Below, piece by piece: positions 51,698 through 61,801 of a DNA stretch of 64,000 bases (position 1 is its first letter; each line of letters begins with the position of its first letter). A program made the translations under genes and the position numbers. The notes under the pieces were generated by a model that did no database searches, was not told where the DNA came from, and saw only the letters and a list, made by a program, of their open reading frames with translations. Source of the stretch: Bifidobacterium scaligerum (GTDB taxonomy: Bacteria > Actinomycetota > Actinomycetes > Actinomycetales > Bifidobacteriaceae). The stretch is from the NCBI RefSeq assembly GCF_002802865.1, contig NZ_PGLQ01000002.1, positions 34,110 to 98,109 of the forward strand, written 5' to 3'.

Positions 51698-52105
51698 TCA
51701 GCGGGTGGAAATGATGTCGATGACGAACACCAGCGTGTCACCGCCGCCAATGCCGGCCTGCGGAATGCCGCGAGAACCATAACCATACTCCGGCGGGATG
51801 GAAACCACCAGACGCGAGCCCACATTATGGCCGGGAACGGTCTGATCCCAGCCCTTGATGACCTGGCCGACGCCGATGCCGAAGCTGGCCGGCTGATGAC
51901 GAGCAAAGCTGGAGTCGAACGGCTCCTCCTTGCCCCACACCACACCGTGGTAGTTCACCGTAACGGTATCGCCACGACGAACCATCGGGCCATCACCTTC
52001 GGTCAGCTCCACGACTTTCAGTCCCTTCGGGGCCTCAGGAGCGGGAAACTCAATGACGGGCGTGGTACCGAACTCAGCGTTCACGTTGGGCATCTGTTCT
52101 GCCAT
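51698..52105 (-). CDS. FKBP-type peptidyl-prolyl cis-trans isomerase
   Basis: The 135-aa cytoplasmic protein is a single FKBP domain. Active-site residues appear in VTVNYHGVVWGKEEPFDSSF, FGIGVGQVIKGWDQTVPG and VVSIPPEYGYGSRGIPQAGI, followed by the closing strand DTLVFVIDII. There is no signal peptide. It sits 122 bases upstream of greA on the same strand, each with its own terminator, so they are separate units. CAAGGAGGAC precedes the ATG. Confidence 0.94.
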   Translation of the reverse strand: MAEQMPNVNAEFGTTPVIEFPAPEAPKGLKVVELTEGDGPMVRRGDTVTVNYHGVVWGKEEPFDSSFARHQPASFGIGVGQVIKGWDQTVPGHNVGSRLVVSIPPEYGYGSRGIPQAGIGGGDTLVFVIDIISTR

Positions 52106-52234
52106 TAGTCCTCCTTGTACAAACGCAACGCGCCCTACAATAGCACTATTGCACGATTGGATGAAACGGACGATACCGAAATTTCACGGGTTTCTTTGCA
52201 AAACAATCCACCGGCGTATCGCCACTATCAGTGG

Positions 52235-52804
52235 CTAACGGCCAAGTGCCGAAAACATCATTACCAGCACCGCAATACCGGCAATGGCCAAGACCAATTG
52301 CACCGCCAGCAGGCCGAAAGCCAACGCCTTGCGCTTGGCAAGCTTGACTCCGTACAACTGCGCCAGCAGGAAGGCAATGAAGCCAAAGACAGCATAATTT
52401 GCAGTAAGTGCCATGACATCACCGTTGGCAAGCACCACGCCGTTCAACGGCTGGTCCAATGAGTTCATCAACGAACTCATCACCAGCATGCCCCAAACGC
52501 CATATGCGATGGCACCCACTGCGGCGTATACCCACGGTCTGACTGATTCCTTAGTGCGCACGGTCAGAGACTCGGCGCACCACAGCAAGGCAAAACCAAC
52601 GACATACGAGAACGCCACCGCGACAAACACCACCGCAAGCGTCCAAGGCAGCAACGCCGCCACATTGCCGATCATGGACAGATAAAAGCCTGAGCAAGCG
52701 ATGGCACCAACGGTCAGAGCAGTGCCTACCATAATGCCTTGGGCAAGCATGGTGGGCAGCATGCCCGTTTCGACTCGTTCGACTTCGGTCCAGCGTGAAG
52801 CCAT
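52235..52804 (-). CDS. Small integral membrane protein of unknown function
   Basis: The 189-aa protein has about five transmembrane helices (about 25-45, 50-72, 90-112, 128-148, 160-183) and few charged residues between them. I do not recognise the family. It is alone between the FKBP gene and tRNA-Leu; a perfect 14-bp palindrome lies 57 bases upstream of its start. The ATG has a weak GAGGAATG site. Confidence 0.75.
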   Translation of the reverse strand: MASRWTEVERVETGMLPTMLAQGIMVGTALTVGAIACSGFYLSMIGNVAALLPWTLAVVFVAVAFSYVVGFALLWCAESLTVRTKESVRPWVYAAVGAIAYGVWGMLVMSSLMNSLDQPLNGVVLANGDVMALTANYAVFGFIAFLLAQLYGVKLAKRKALAFGLLAVQLVLAIAGIAVLVMMFSALGR

Positions 52805-52861
52805 GACATTCCTCGCTTCTCATTGACGGTTCATTACAACGTGGAACAGGGTAACGTGCGT

Positions 52862-52875
52862 TTGTTTCGAAACAA
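52862..52875. promoter_or_regulatory. Perfect palindrome upstream of the membrane protein
   Basis: TTGTTTCGAAACAA is a perfect 14-bp palindrome located 58-71 bases before the start of the minus-strand membrane protein gene. Its position suits an operator. No regulator gene is nearby. Confidence 0.5.
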
Positions 52876-53064
52876 TCCGCCCGTTCACAATGAAGTATAA
52901 GAAGCCATAAGAGGATTATGCCGTGCATCCAATTTCAGGTGCCTCCGGTGGGCTGTCCGTAGGCGAAGGGAGCGGCTATGCCGCGACGGCTGAGCGAAGC
53001 TCGGCAACCCGCAAGCCGCATCCGTCTCGGGGTGACGTACAATGGTACGGTTGGTTTATCCAAC

Positions 53065-53143
53065 GCCTCCGTGGCGAAATGGTATACGCAGTCGACTTAA
53101 AATCGATCGCTTCGGCTTGTGGGTTCGAGTCCCATCGGAGGCA
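53065..53143 (+). tRNA. tRNA-Leu (anticodon TAA)
   Basis: The acceptor GCCTCCG pairs with CGGAGGC. The anticodon stem GTCGA/TCGAT holds CTTAAAA, giving anticodon TAA. A class II variable arm (CGC-TTCG-GCTT) is present, though short. The T arm is GTGGG-TTCGAGT-CCCAT. The discriminator is A, followed by CC and T, so the full CCA is not encoded. A TACAAT box at 53036-53041 may be its -10 element. It ends two bases before the convergent ppx stop. Confidence 0.92.
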
Positions 53144-53145
53144 CC

Positions 53146-54147
53146 TTACTGCGCGAGTAGACGACGCCCATAATCGAGCACAATGCCGTCCAACAGGCCA
53201 TGCTCACTGGCCACATACGAATCGATGGCGGTACCATGATCGGCTTTGGCGGCCTCACTGACCCGTGCAAGCACACGATTCCAAACCACCGCGCCGCCGC
53301 CGACCACATCGATACGACCCGGGTGAATGGTCTTGTATTCACTGCGTTCGGCGCGAGTCATGTTGAGGAACTGGTCGTCCACCGCATATGCCGCGTCCAA
53401 ACTCATCCGATGTCCGTCCACCAGCGTGTGGTCATATTCGGTCAATCCCATGGCCAAGGCGGTCATCGTGGTGACGGTGCCGGACACGCCGATGATGGTA
53501 CGCGCTTTGCCGGCATCCACATGCGCAAACGCTTCATCGATATGTCGATCGATATCCTCATAGGCTTCCGCGATTTCGCTCTCGGTCGGCGGATCGGTTT
53601 TCAGATGGCGTTCAGTCATGCGCACGGATCCGATATTCATGGAGAACGCACCTTGCACTTGCGTGGTAGGCGCACTGACTCCGTCACCGCCAATGACCAG
53701 TTCGGTGGATCCTCCTCCAAGATCCACCACCAGATACGGCGCTGGCAAATCTCCTCGGTTGACCACCGAAGTGGCGCCCAAGAAGCTGAGGTCCGCCTCT
53801 TCGGTACCGGGGATGACCTCGGGGCGCACACCGAGAATGGATTCGATGCCGTCTTCAAATTCTTCACGGTTCTCGGCATCACGCGTGGCGGACGTAGCCA
53901 CGAAACGCAATCCGTCCACCGGATGCTCAGCGAGTACTCCGGCAAATTCACGGGCCGCTTCATACGCGCGTTCCAAGGCTTCCTCGGCGAACCGATGGGT
54001 TTTGTCTACGTCCTGTCCCAGACGAATTACACGAAGAATACGCGGCACGATAGTGTGCATGCCGCCGGCGTCTACTCTCGCGATTTTCAGCCGAATCGAA
54101 TTGGTACCGCAATCGATGCCCGCTACGGTTACGCATTGCTTGCTCAT
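53146..54147 (-). CDS. ppx: Exopolyphosphatase / GppA-family phosphatase
   Basis: The 333-aa protein has the ASKHA-fold marks of Ppx/GppA: AGIDCGTNSIRLKIARV (phosphate 1 loop), LRFVATSATRDAENREEF, YLVVDLGGGSTELVIG (about 142) and GVSGTVTTMTALAMGL. It removes terminal phosphate from polyphosphate or pppGpp. It is the short, two-domain actinobacterial form. The start MSKQCVTVAG at 54147 has GGGAGAG upstream, ruling out the open frame from 54270. It lies in the eno-FtsB-DUF501-ppx order common in actinobacteria. Confidence 0.92.
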   Translation of the reverse strand: MSKQCVTVAGIDCGTNSIRLKIARVDAGGMHTIVPRILRVIRLGQDVDKTHRFAEEALERAYEAAREFAGVLAEHPVDGLRFVATSATRDAENREEFEDGIESILGVRPEVIPGTEEADLSFLGATSVVNRGDLPAPYLVVDLGGGSTELVIGGDGVSAPTTQVQGAFSMNIGSVRMTERHLKTDPPTESEIAEAYEDIDRHIDEAFAHVDAGKARTIIGVSGTVTTMTALAMGLTEYDHTLVDGHRMSLDAAYAVDDQFLNMTRAERSEYKTIHPGRIDVVGGGAVVWNRVLARVSEAAKADHGTAIDSYVASEHGLLDGIVLDYGRRLLAQ

Positions 54148-54196
54148 GGTTCTCTCCCTGACTTTGCAGTGTATGTTTCCGCTCACTGATCGAGAT

Positions 54197-54763
54197 TTAT
54201 GCTTCCAACGTGCAACGGCAAACGGTGGGATCGAATTCGTCCTTGACGCGTGCAAGCACCATGTCTCCAATCGGATTGGAGCCCGGTCCCATCACCAGAC
54301 TCTGGGCCAGCAACGCATGGAGGCACTTGACACGTACGGGCATGCCGCCGGCGGAGGTACCTTCGATATGCTCCTCGCTATCGCCGAGGCGACCGGCGAG
54401 TTCATGTCGGAATGCCAGATACAATTTGTGGGCGCGTTCATAAGCCGCCCGCACATCATCCTCGGCGGCGAGCATGTCATTGTATTGCTGCATGACGCCT
54501 GCAGCCTCCACATGAGAAGCGGCCTTGACCGCTTCCGGTCCGGTCAAGTAGCACGTAGTGGGGAAAGGAATGCCTCCGGGCAACACCGGACGCGTAATCA
54601 CGGCCAAAGGACGGCCACATACGCAGCGGGCTCCCACAGCCACCATGCCACGGGGATAGCGGCCGAGCTGACGGTTCACCATATCGATGTCCTGTTCGGT
54701 CGCCGGTTCGGCAAGTACACGGTCTACGAGGGCCTTGGCTTGAGCGGTGATGTCAATGGTCAC
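54197..54763 (-). CDS. DUF501 family protein
   Basis: The 188-aa protein matches the DUF501 pattern: QDIDMVNRQLGRYPRGMVAVGARCVCGRPLAVITRPVLPGGIPFPTTCYLTGP split here as the N-terminal Arg-Gly motif, a Cys-x-Cys-Gly pair, a PFPT-x-x-YLT motif and a C-terminal KCLHALLAQSLVMGPGSNPIGD. No function is known for the family, but it always sits between the FtsB-like and ppx genes. It overlaps the FtsB-like gene by four bases, so translation is coupled. Confidence 0.9.
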   Translation of the reverse strand: MTIDITAQAKALVDRVLAEPATEQDIDMVNRQLGRYPRGMVAVGARCVCGRPLAVITRPVLPGGIPFPTTCYLTGPEAVKAASHVEAAGVMQQYNDMLAAEDDVRAAYERAHKLYLAFRHELAGRLGDSEEHIEGTSAGGMPVRVKCLHALLAQSLVMGPGSNPIGDMVLARVKDEFDPTVCRCTLEA

Positions 54764-55428
54764 TGTTGAGTGTCCTTCCCTGTGTTCTGGTCAGTGTTTT
54801 GCTGTTCAGTATTGTGATCGGTGTTATCTTGCCCATCTTGGCTGCTCTGGTCGTCAGATTCGTTCGATGATGAGCTTTTATGGTCGTCCGAGGATGTCGT
54901 GTCTGATGAGTCTTTGCCGGAGGTATCGTTCACCGGTTGGTCCGCCTGTTGGAACGCGTAGGCGAGTTCCTTATACCAGGGCAGCACTTTCTTGTCGGTT
55001 CCGCTGGACGACGAGGAATCACCATCCGTGTTCTGCCCGCCTGTGACCGCCTCAGGATGCAGCACCCGCACCGCCTGTTCTCCAGGGAACACGAAGCCGA
55101 GACGCTCACGCGCTTGCGCAGTGATATAGGCTTTATCATTCCAACGCTTGATATCGTTCTCCAAATCCTGTTTTTTGGCGATCAGCGAAGCTTCCTCACG
55201 CTTCAAACCGTTGAGTTCGGCAAGATTCAACGCGTACGTATGGAACGTAGCAACTAACTGAATGGTGCCAAGCGCCACAATAAACAATGCCACGAAAAAT
55301 GCTATGGGCCCTGCACTCAGCGTTCTGCGAGCCTGCACCTTGCCATTTCTGCCCGAAGCCGCGGATTTGCCGGTCTTGTCGAGCGCTCCGGACTTACCAG
55401 ACATGCCGTTTCGGGATTGCTTGCTCAT
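54760..55428 (-). CDS. FtsB/DivIC-like septum formation initiator
   Basis: The 222-aa bitopic membrane protein has a basic cytoplasmic start, one transmembrane helix (about 40-62) and an outside coiled coil (LNGLKREEASLIAKKQDLEN, about 70-95), then ITAQARERLGFVFPGEQAV, the family tail motif. After residue 150 it adds about 70 residues of Ser, Asp, Gln, Asn and Thr that are unlikely to fold. The protein should join the divisome with FtsQ/FtsL. It is downstream of eno, past a terminator. The start MSKQSRNG at 55428 is preferred over 55482. Confidence 0.88.
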   Translation of the reverse strand: MSKQSRNGMSGKSGALDKTGKSAASGRNGKVQARRTLSAGPIAFFVALFIVALGTIQLVATFHTYALNLAELNGLKREEASLIAKKQDLENDIKRWNDKAYITAQARERLGFVFPGEQAVRVLHPEAVTGGQNTDGDSSSSSGTDKKVLPWYKELAYAFQQADQPVNDTSGKDSSDTTSSDDHKSSSSNESDDQSSQDGQDNTDHNTEQQNTDQNTGKDTQQ

Positions 55429-55438
55429 GACATACGAA

Positions 55439-55478
55439 AATACCCGCCGCATTCGACTGAATGAATACGGCGGGTATT
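55439..55478 (-). terminator. Terminator of eno
   Basis: A perfect 11-bp stem (AATACCCGCCG with CGGCGGGTATT) has an 18-base loop and is followed on the minus strand by TTCGTATG. It lies 49 bases after the eno stop and overlaps the region just upstream of the FtsB-like gene. Confidence 0.75.
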
Positions 55479-55526
55479 GCAATCACAGGAACATCACACC
55501 TTTACAGGCGTTTCAGTTCCTTGAAA

Positions 55527-56834
<1,308 letters not shown>

Positions 56835-56914
56835 TTAAAACGGTTGTGTATCTAATGACAGTCTTAAGAGTAGTGCGATTTGTGGACGTTACGCACAACA
56901 CGCCCAAAATTTGG

Positions 56915-56928
56915 TGTTAGCGCTCACA
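56915..56928. promoter_or_regulatory. LacI-type operator upstream of eno
   Basis: TGTTAGCGCTCACA matches the perfect pyk operator in 13 of 14 positions. It is 90 bases upstream of the eno start. It supports common control of eno, pyk and glgB by one LacI-family regulator. Confidence 0.7.
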
Positions 56929-56973
56929 TTTTGAGTTCACATATTGCGTTCACATATTGCGTTCATGTGTTGC
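56922..56973. repeat. Four 13-bp direct repeats upstream of eno
   Basis: GTTCACATATTGC occurs at 56935-56947 and 56948-56960; GTTCATGTGTTGC follows at 56961-56973; GCTCACATTTTGA at 56922-56934 is a looser first copy that overlaps the right half of the LacI-type operator. The tract may be an array of half-sites or a replication-slippage product. Confidence 0.75.
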
Positions 56974-57075
56974 GCTCGCACATCGTCGCCATTGCTGTGT
57001 CTTGACATGCCATGCACACCACGACACAAATACCGATGGCACCGGCGACGCCCCACCGCCGGTGCCGCCCGTTTT

Positions 57076-58059
57076 TCATCGAGCCGCATTCCCATTGAGA
57101 TACTCGATTTCCCCCTGAGACAGACGCAGGTCCACCGCTTGGAACGAATCTTCGATCTCATGTGGATTGCGCGCGGAGGGAATCGTGAACAGATACGGGT
57201 ATTGTGCCAGCTCCCAAGCAAGCGTGATCCGCTGATACGAACAGTCATGGGCCGCGGCGATTTCGCGGAAACGGTCGAACAGATGCTCGTTGAAAGGATC
57301 GAGGAACCCACCGAGCGGCGACCAGCAGACAAAAGCCAGTCCCAGTTTGCTACAGGTTGCCATCGTGTGTTCAGGATCTCGATGAACCGGTGAGAACTGG
57401 TTCTGAACCGCCACAAGACGGCTTCCCAGAATGCGGTGAGCAGTTGCGATGTCTGCATTACCGATTCTGGAGATGCCGACGGTTTTGGCCACCCCCTCAT
57501 CCACAAGCTGTTTGAGCGCACCCATCTGATCTTCGTAGGGCACTTGCGGATCGTTGCAGTGCGAGTACAACAGATCGATCGCATCCACACCAAGACGAAG
57601 CGCCGATTCCTTGGCGTTGGCGATCATAGTCTCCGGACGAGCATCTGCTTGCCAGCCATAGTTGCCTTCACTGTCGAGCGTGCGCAACCAGCCGGTTTTG
57701 GTAGCTACAAGCACCTCGTCCCGAGGACCGTTCCAACTGGCGAGCGCGTCACGAACCAGATATTCACCGTAGCCCATATCATCTGGCTCTCCAGTACCAG
57801 GCTTGCTGGGAAGATAGTAGGACCAAGCGGTATCAAGGTAACGCACACCGGCATCAAGGGCGGCATGAATGGTCATGATGGCTTGCTCTCGATCAGCAGG
57901 TCGCCCCTCGATGGCGAGCGCCATCGTGCCCATGCCAAGGCGAGGAATACTGAATCCAGCCAACTCGGCTACCTGGGATGGATAAGGGGGTTCCGCGGCG
58001 ACCGCATCACCCATACCGCCGCGCATTCCATCCTTCATTGCAAAAGCATCATCACTCAT
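57076..58059 (-). CDS. Aldo/keto reductase
   Basis: An NAD(P)H-dependent oxidoreductase of the AKR barrel fold. The catalytic set is visible: Asp and Tyr in RYLDTAWSYY, Lys in VLVATKTGW and His in LLYSHCND. PRLGMGTMAL near the start and PSARNPHEIEDSF near the end (cofactor site) complete it. About 327 aa if started at MSDDAFAM (58059); ATG 58026 has a better AAGGA site. The open frame continues to 58188, but that would cross the mfd terminator hairpin. The substrate is unknown. Confidence 0.87.
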   Translation of the reverse strand: MSDDAFAMKDGMRGGMGDAVAAEPPYPSQVAELAGFSIPRLGMGTMALAIEGRPADREQAIMTIHAALDAGVRYLDTAWSYYLPSKPGTGEPDDMGYGEYLVRDALASWNGPRDEVLVATKTGWLRTLDSEGNYGWQADARPETMIANAKESALRLGVDAIDLLYSHCNDPQVPYEDQMGALKQLVDEGVAKTVGISRIGNADIATAHRILGSRLVAVQNQFSPVHRDPEHTMATCSKLGLAFVCWSPLGGFLDPFNEHLFDRFREIAAAHDCSYQRITLAWELAQYPYLFTIPSARNPHEIEDSFQAVDLRLSQGEIEYLNGNAAR

Positions 58060-58110
58060 GCATGCCATCGTACCCGTACCACAGTCCCATCCCACTGTGT
58101 GGGCATGGCT

Positions 58111-58149
58111 GTCGTCTCGCGCCCCATGATTCATGGGCCGCGAGACGAC
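58111..58149. terminator. Hairpin terminator after mfd
   Basis: A long stem, GTCGTCTCGCG (58111-58121) with CGCGAGACGAC (58139-58149), continues after a C-C mismatch with CCCAT/ATGGG. It overlaps none of the stop codon at 58151 and separates mfd from the aldo/keto reductase gene. No U-tract is evident. Confidence 0.7.
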
Positions 58150-58150
58150 A

Positions 58151-61100
58151 TTAGCGTTTACCAGCCGACGGCTTCCATGCGAGATCATCGAGCAGCTGAT
58201 TGGCCCATAGCACTATCTGGTCGGAGCTCATCGGCCCTTGACCAAGGGATCCGTTGAAGGGTGCGGACACCAGAAGCTGATGGGTGACCGGACGATACTG
58301 GGCACCCTTGTAGATGCGGGCCATGCGCATCTGTACGGATTCAGGCATATCGATACGGCCGATGCGTACGCGGTTGGATTGAGCCAAAATCTCCGAGACG
58401 CCGAGTTTGCGGGCCTTAAACTTCAGACGCGCCACGTCGAACAGGGTCTCGAATTCCACCGGCGGCTTGCCATAACGGTCAGTGAGCTCCTCCTGCAGAT
58501 CCTTCAAATCAGCCTCGTTCCGGGCGGAAGCGAGCTTGCGATACGCTTCCAGACGCAACTTGTCTGAATCAATATATTCCACCGGAATGGACGCCTCAAT
58601 GGGCAGGTCCACGGACACGGCGATCGGCTCAATGTTCTCTTCGGGCTCCTTGTATTTCTCCACGGCTTCGGAAACCATGCGCACATACAGGTCGAATCCC
58701 ACACCCTCAATATGGCCGGATTGTTCATCGCCGAGCAAGTTGCCGGTGCCTCGCAATTCCAAATCCTTCATAGCCACATCGAATCCTGAACCGAGCGCAG
58801 TGTTTTGTGCGATGGTACTCAAACGGTCATGCGACTGTTGAGTCATCGGCTTGGCCGGGTCATACAGGAAATAGGCATACGCGCGTTCACGGCCTCGTCC
58901 CACACGACCGCGCAGCTGATGGAGCTGAGAAAGACCGAAGCGATCGGCATGATCCACGATCAGTGTGTTGGCATTGGAAATATCAAGGCCGGTTTCGATG
59001 ATCGTGGTGCATACGAGCACGTCGATGTCGCGGTGCCAGAAGTCACGAATGATCTGGTCGAGCTGCTTCTCCCCCATCTTGCCGTGGGCGATGCCCACCT
59101 TGGCTTCGGGCACGAGTGTATGGATCTTGTCCGCCACATGCGAGATATCCTGCACACGGTTATGCACGTAGAACACCTGACCGCCGCGCAGCAGCTCGCG
59201 ACGTACAGCCGCGGTGACTTGCGCATCCTCGTAGGCACCTACGTACGTGAGCACCGGCAGACGGTCTTCAGGAGGCGTGGCCAACGTAGACATTTCGCGG
59301 ATGCCGGTCACGGCCATTTCCAGCGTGCGCGGGATAGGGGTGGCGGAGAGGGAAAGCACGTCCACGTTGGTGCGCAGAGCCTTGAGGGTCTCCTTGTGTT
59401 CCACGCCGAAGCGCTGTTCCTCGTCGATGATCACAAGGCCCAGATCCTTGAACTTGATCTTGGGGTTCAGAAGCTTGTGCGTGCCGATGACTACGTCCAC
59501 CGTTCCTTCTTCAAGGCCGGCAATAGTCTCGTTGATTTCCTTGGTGGTCTGGAAACGGCTCATGGCTGCCACATTCACCGGGAAGCCTTCGAACCGTTCG
59601 GAGAATGTCTCGAAGTGCTGCTGCACGAGTAGCGTAGTAGGCACGAGCACCGCCACCTGCTTGCCGTCCTGCACTGCCTTGAATGCGGCGCGCAACGCGA
59701 TTTCGGTTTTGCCGAAGCCCACATCGCCGCAGATGAGACGGTCCATCGGTACGGGTTTCTCCATATCCGCCTTGACCTCGTCGATGGTGGTGAGCTGATC
59801 GGCGGTTTCCTGATACGGGAAAGCGTCCTCCAATTCCTTCTGCCACGGAGTATCCGGGCTGAAGGCGAACCCGCGGGCACGCTGACGTGCGGAATACAGT
59901 TTGATCAGGTCGTCCGCAATTTCGTGAACATGCTTGCGAGCTTTCGCTTTGGTGGCCGCCCAGTCAGAGCCACCGAGCTTGTTGAGCTTCGGGGCTTCCG
60001 CACCGATGTACTTGCTGACCTGGTCGAGCTGGTCGGTGGGGATGAACAGCTTGTCCGCAGGGGCGCCACGTTTGGACGGAGCATACTCGATGACGAGGTA
60101 TTCGCGAGTAGTGCGGTTCGCACCGGTGCCGATGGTGCGTTGGCGCATCTCTACGAACCGTCCGATGCCATGCTGTTCATGGACCACGTAATCACCGGCC
60201 TTGAGCTCCATGAGATCGATGGCTTTACGACGACGCTTCGGTGTCTTGGCCACGGCTACCGCCGAAGTACGCCCGGTAAGGTCACGCTCGGTCAGGAGTG
60301 CGACCTTGGCGGCACGGTCCACGAATCCGTCGATGGCGCGGGAACGAATGGTCTCGAACGTTGTGATGCCGGTAGTGTTGATGGCGCGCTTGAGTCTGGC
60401 AAGCGTGCCCGCCGCGGCGGCGGTGATGGTTACAGCGAAGCCGGCATCGATGAGTCCTTCGATACCTCGCGTAGCTTTGGCCTCATCGCCTCGGAATTCG
60501 GCCGGATTCTGCGCGTCAAGCTGTACGTGGCCGGCCAACGTAGTGTCAACGCCAAAACTGGTGAGACGAATCACCTCATGTGCGGAATATTCAAGGGAGC
60601 TGATGGTTTCCTCGAAATCCAGAAAACTGGCCTCATCGAAGCTGATGGGCGCTCCGGCACCGTGCCCAGATGCAGCCACATGCCAACTGGCGGCAAGGAA
60701 CTCGTTGGCGGTTTTGGCTAAGTCCTCGGCTGACCGACGCAGTTTCTCCGGATCACTGAGCATGATGACAGCGTGTTCGGGCAGCAAGGCGCTCACCGGC
60801 TCCAAATGGTCCACCAGCGCAGGCATCAAAGATTCCATGCCTTCCACCGGGATGGCGTTGGCAATGGATTCGAGCATATCCTCAGCATTGGGGATCGAGC
60901 CTATCAAGGCTTTGGCGCGTTTGCGTACGGCGTCCGTGAGCTGCAGTTCGCGGCAGGCCGTAGCCCAAATGGTGGCAAGCCCGGTACCGTAGGTGCGCTG
61001 GTCGGAGGCGTGGAATTCCTTGATGGTGTCGATTTCGTCACCGAAGAACTCGATACGCACCGGATGCGGTGCAGTAGGCGGGAATACGTCAAGGATGCCG

Positions 61101-61801
61101 CCACGCACTGCAAATTCACCACGATCCATCACGAGGTCTACTCGCGTATATGCATTCTCGATAAGACGCTTGGCCGCCTCATCCAGCGCCAATTCCTCTC
61201 CGGTCGTGAACACCAGCGGCTCCACGTCACCCAAGCCCTTGACCACAGGTTGGATGAGAGAACGTACCGGCATCACCAATATGCGAATTGGACCGAACAT
61301 CGGATCGGTTGCGCTGGGGTGTTTCAGACGACGGAATACCGCCATGCGGCTGGCCACAGTGTCCGCACGAGGGCTCAGACGCTCGTGCGGCAATGTTTCC
61401 CAAGCTTCGAGTTGAGCGATGTCGTTCGGGTCGCCGTCATACCAGGAACGCAATGCGCCTACGGTTTCTTCGGCCTCACGCCCGGAAGCCACAACCAACA
61501 CTACCGGTTTGCGCTCGGTGTGGTGATTTCCCGTGCCATCCGAACCGTCTTCGAAACCGCTCATACCTTGCGCGACTGCGGTAGCGAGCGCAGGACGCAG
61601 ACCTTCGGGGATGCCGACGGTGATGGACGGGTCGGCAGCCGCTTCTTCGGAGGGCTGCACATCACCGGATGCCACTCTACGAAAAACGTCATCTTGCATC
61701 AGATCGTGCAGCATGCCGGTCAGCGAACCGTCGATAGGTTCACCGTTGAGTGCTGCAGACGGCAGGGATGACTGTTGAGAGGAACGGGCGTCAGCGGCCA
61801 T
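58151..61801 (-). CDS. mfd: Transcription-repair coupling factor Mfd
   Basis: Mfd pushes stalled RNA polymerase off DNA and recruits UvrA. The 1216-aa protein has the UvrB-like N-terminal module (about 30-340, with PHERLSPRADTVASRMAVFR), the RNAP-interaction domain (GDYVVHEQHGIGRFVEM, about 560), the RecG-like translocase (GDVGFGKTEIALRAAFKA, Walker A about 690; DEEQRFGV; LSLSATPIPRTLEMA; HGKMGEKQLD; DHADRFGLSQLHQLRGRVGR), and the C-terminal TRCF domain. The start MAADARSS at 61801 has CAGGAGAAG upstream and overlaps the pth stop by eleven bases. The gene pairs logically with uvrB. Confidence 0.97.
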   Translation of the reverse strand: MAADARSSQQSSLPSAALNGEPIDGSLTGMLHDLMQDDVFRRVASGDVQPSEEAAADPSITVGIPEGLRPALATAVAQGMSGFEDGSDGTGNHHTERKPVVLVVASGREAEETVGALRSWYDGDPNDIAQLEAWETLPHERLSPRADTVASRMAVFRRLKHPSATDPMFGPIRILVMPVRSLIQPVVKGLGDVEPLVFTTGEELALDEAAKRLIENAYTRVDLVMDRGEFAVRGGILDVFPPTAPHPVRIEFFGDEIDTIKEFHASDQRTYGTGLATIWATACRELQLTDAVRKRAKALIGSIPNAEDMLESIANAIPVEGMESLMPALVDHLEPVSALLPEHAVIMLSDPEKLRRSAEDLAKTANEFLAASWHVAASGHGAGAPISFDEASFLDFEETISSLEYSAHEVIRLTSFGVDTTLAGHVQLDAQNPAEFRGDEAKATRGIEGLIDAGFAVTITAAAAGTLARLKRAINTTGITTFETIRSRAIDGFVDRAAKVALLTERDLTGRTSAVAVAKTPKRRRKAIDLMELKAGDYVVHEQHGIGRFVEMRQRTIGTGANRTTREYLVIEYAPSKRGAPADKLFIPTDQLDQVSKYIGAEAPKLNKLGGSDWAATKAKARKHVHEIADDLIKLYSARQRARGFAFSPDTPWQKELEDAFPYQETADQLTTIDEVKADMEKPVPMDRLICGDVGFGKTEIALRAAFKAVQDGKQVAVLVPTTLLVQQHFETFSERFEGFPVNVAAMSRFQTTKEINETIAGLEEGTVDVVIGTHKLLNPKIKFKDLGLVIIDEEQRFGVEHKETLKALRTNVDVLSLSATPIPRTLEMAVTGIREMSTLATPPEDRLPVLTYVGAYEDAQVTAAVRRELLRGGQVFYVHNRVQDISHVADKIHTLVPEAKVGIAHGKMGEKQLDQIIRDFWHRDIDVLVCTTIIETGLDISNANTLIVDHADRFGLSQLHQLRGRVGRGRERAYAYFLYDPAKPMTQQSHDRLSTIAQNTALGSGFDVAMKDLELRGTGNLLGDEQSGHIEGVGFDLYVRMVSEAVEKYKEPEENIEPIAVSVDLPIEASIPVEYIDSDKLRLEAYRKLASARNEADLKDLQEELTDRYGKPPVEFETLFDVARLKFKARKLGVSEILAQSNRVRIGRIDMPESVQMRMARIYKGAQYRPVTHQLLVSAPFNGSLGQGPMSSDQIVLWANQLLDDLAWKPSAGKR

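Noticed and set aside
52923..53261. 112-codon open frame over tRNA-Leu(TAA)
   Set aside because: It crosses the tRNA gene and the end of ppx; its residues CGFESHRRH are the translated T arm.
56922..56973. CRISPR-like array
   Set aside because: Units are 13 bases and directly adjacent, with no spacers and no cas genes nearby.
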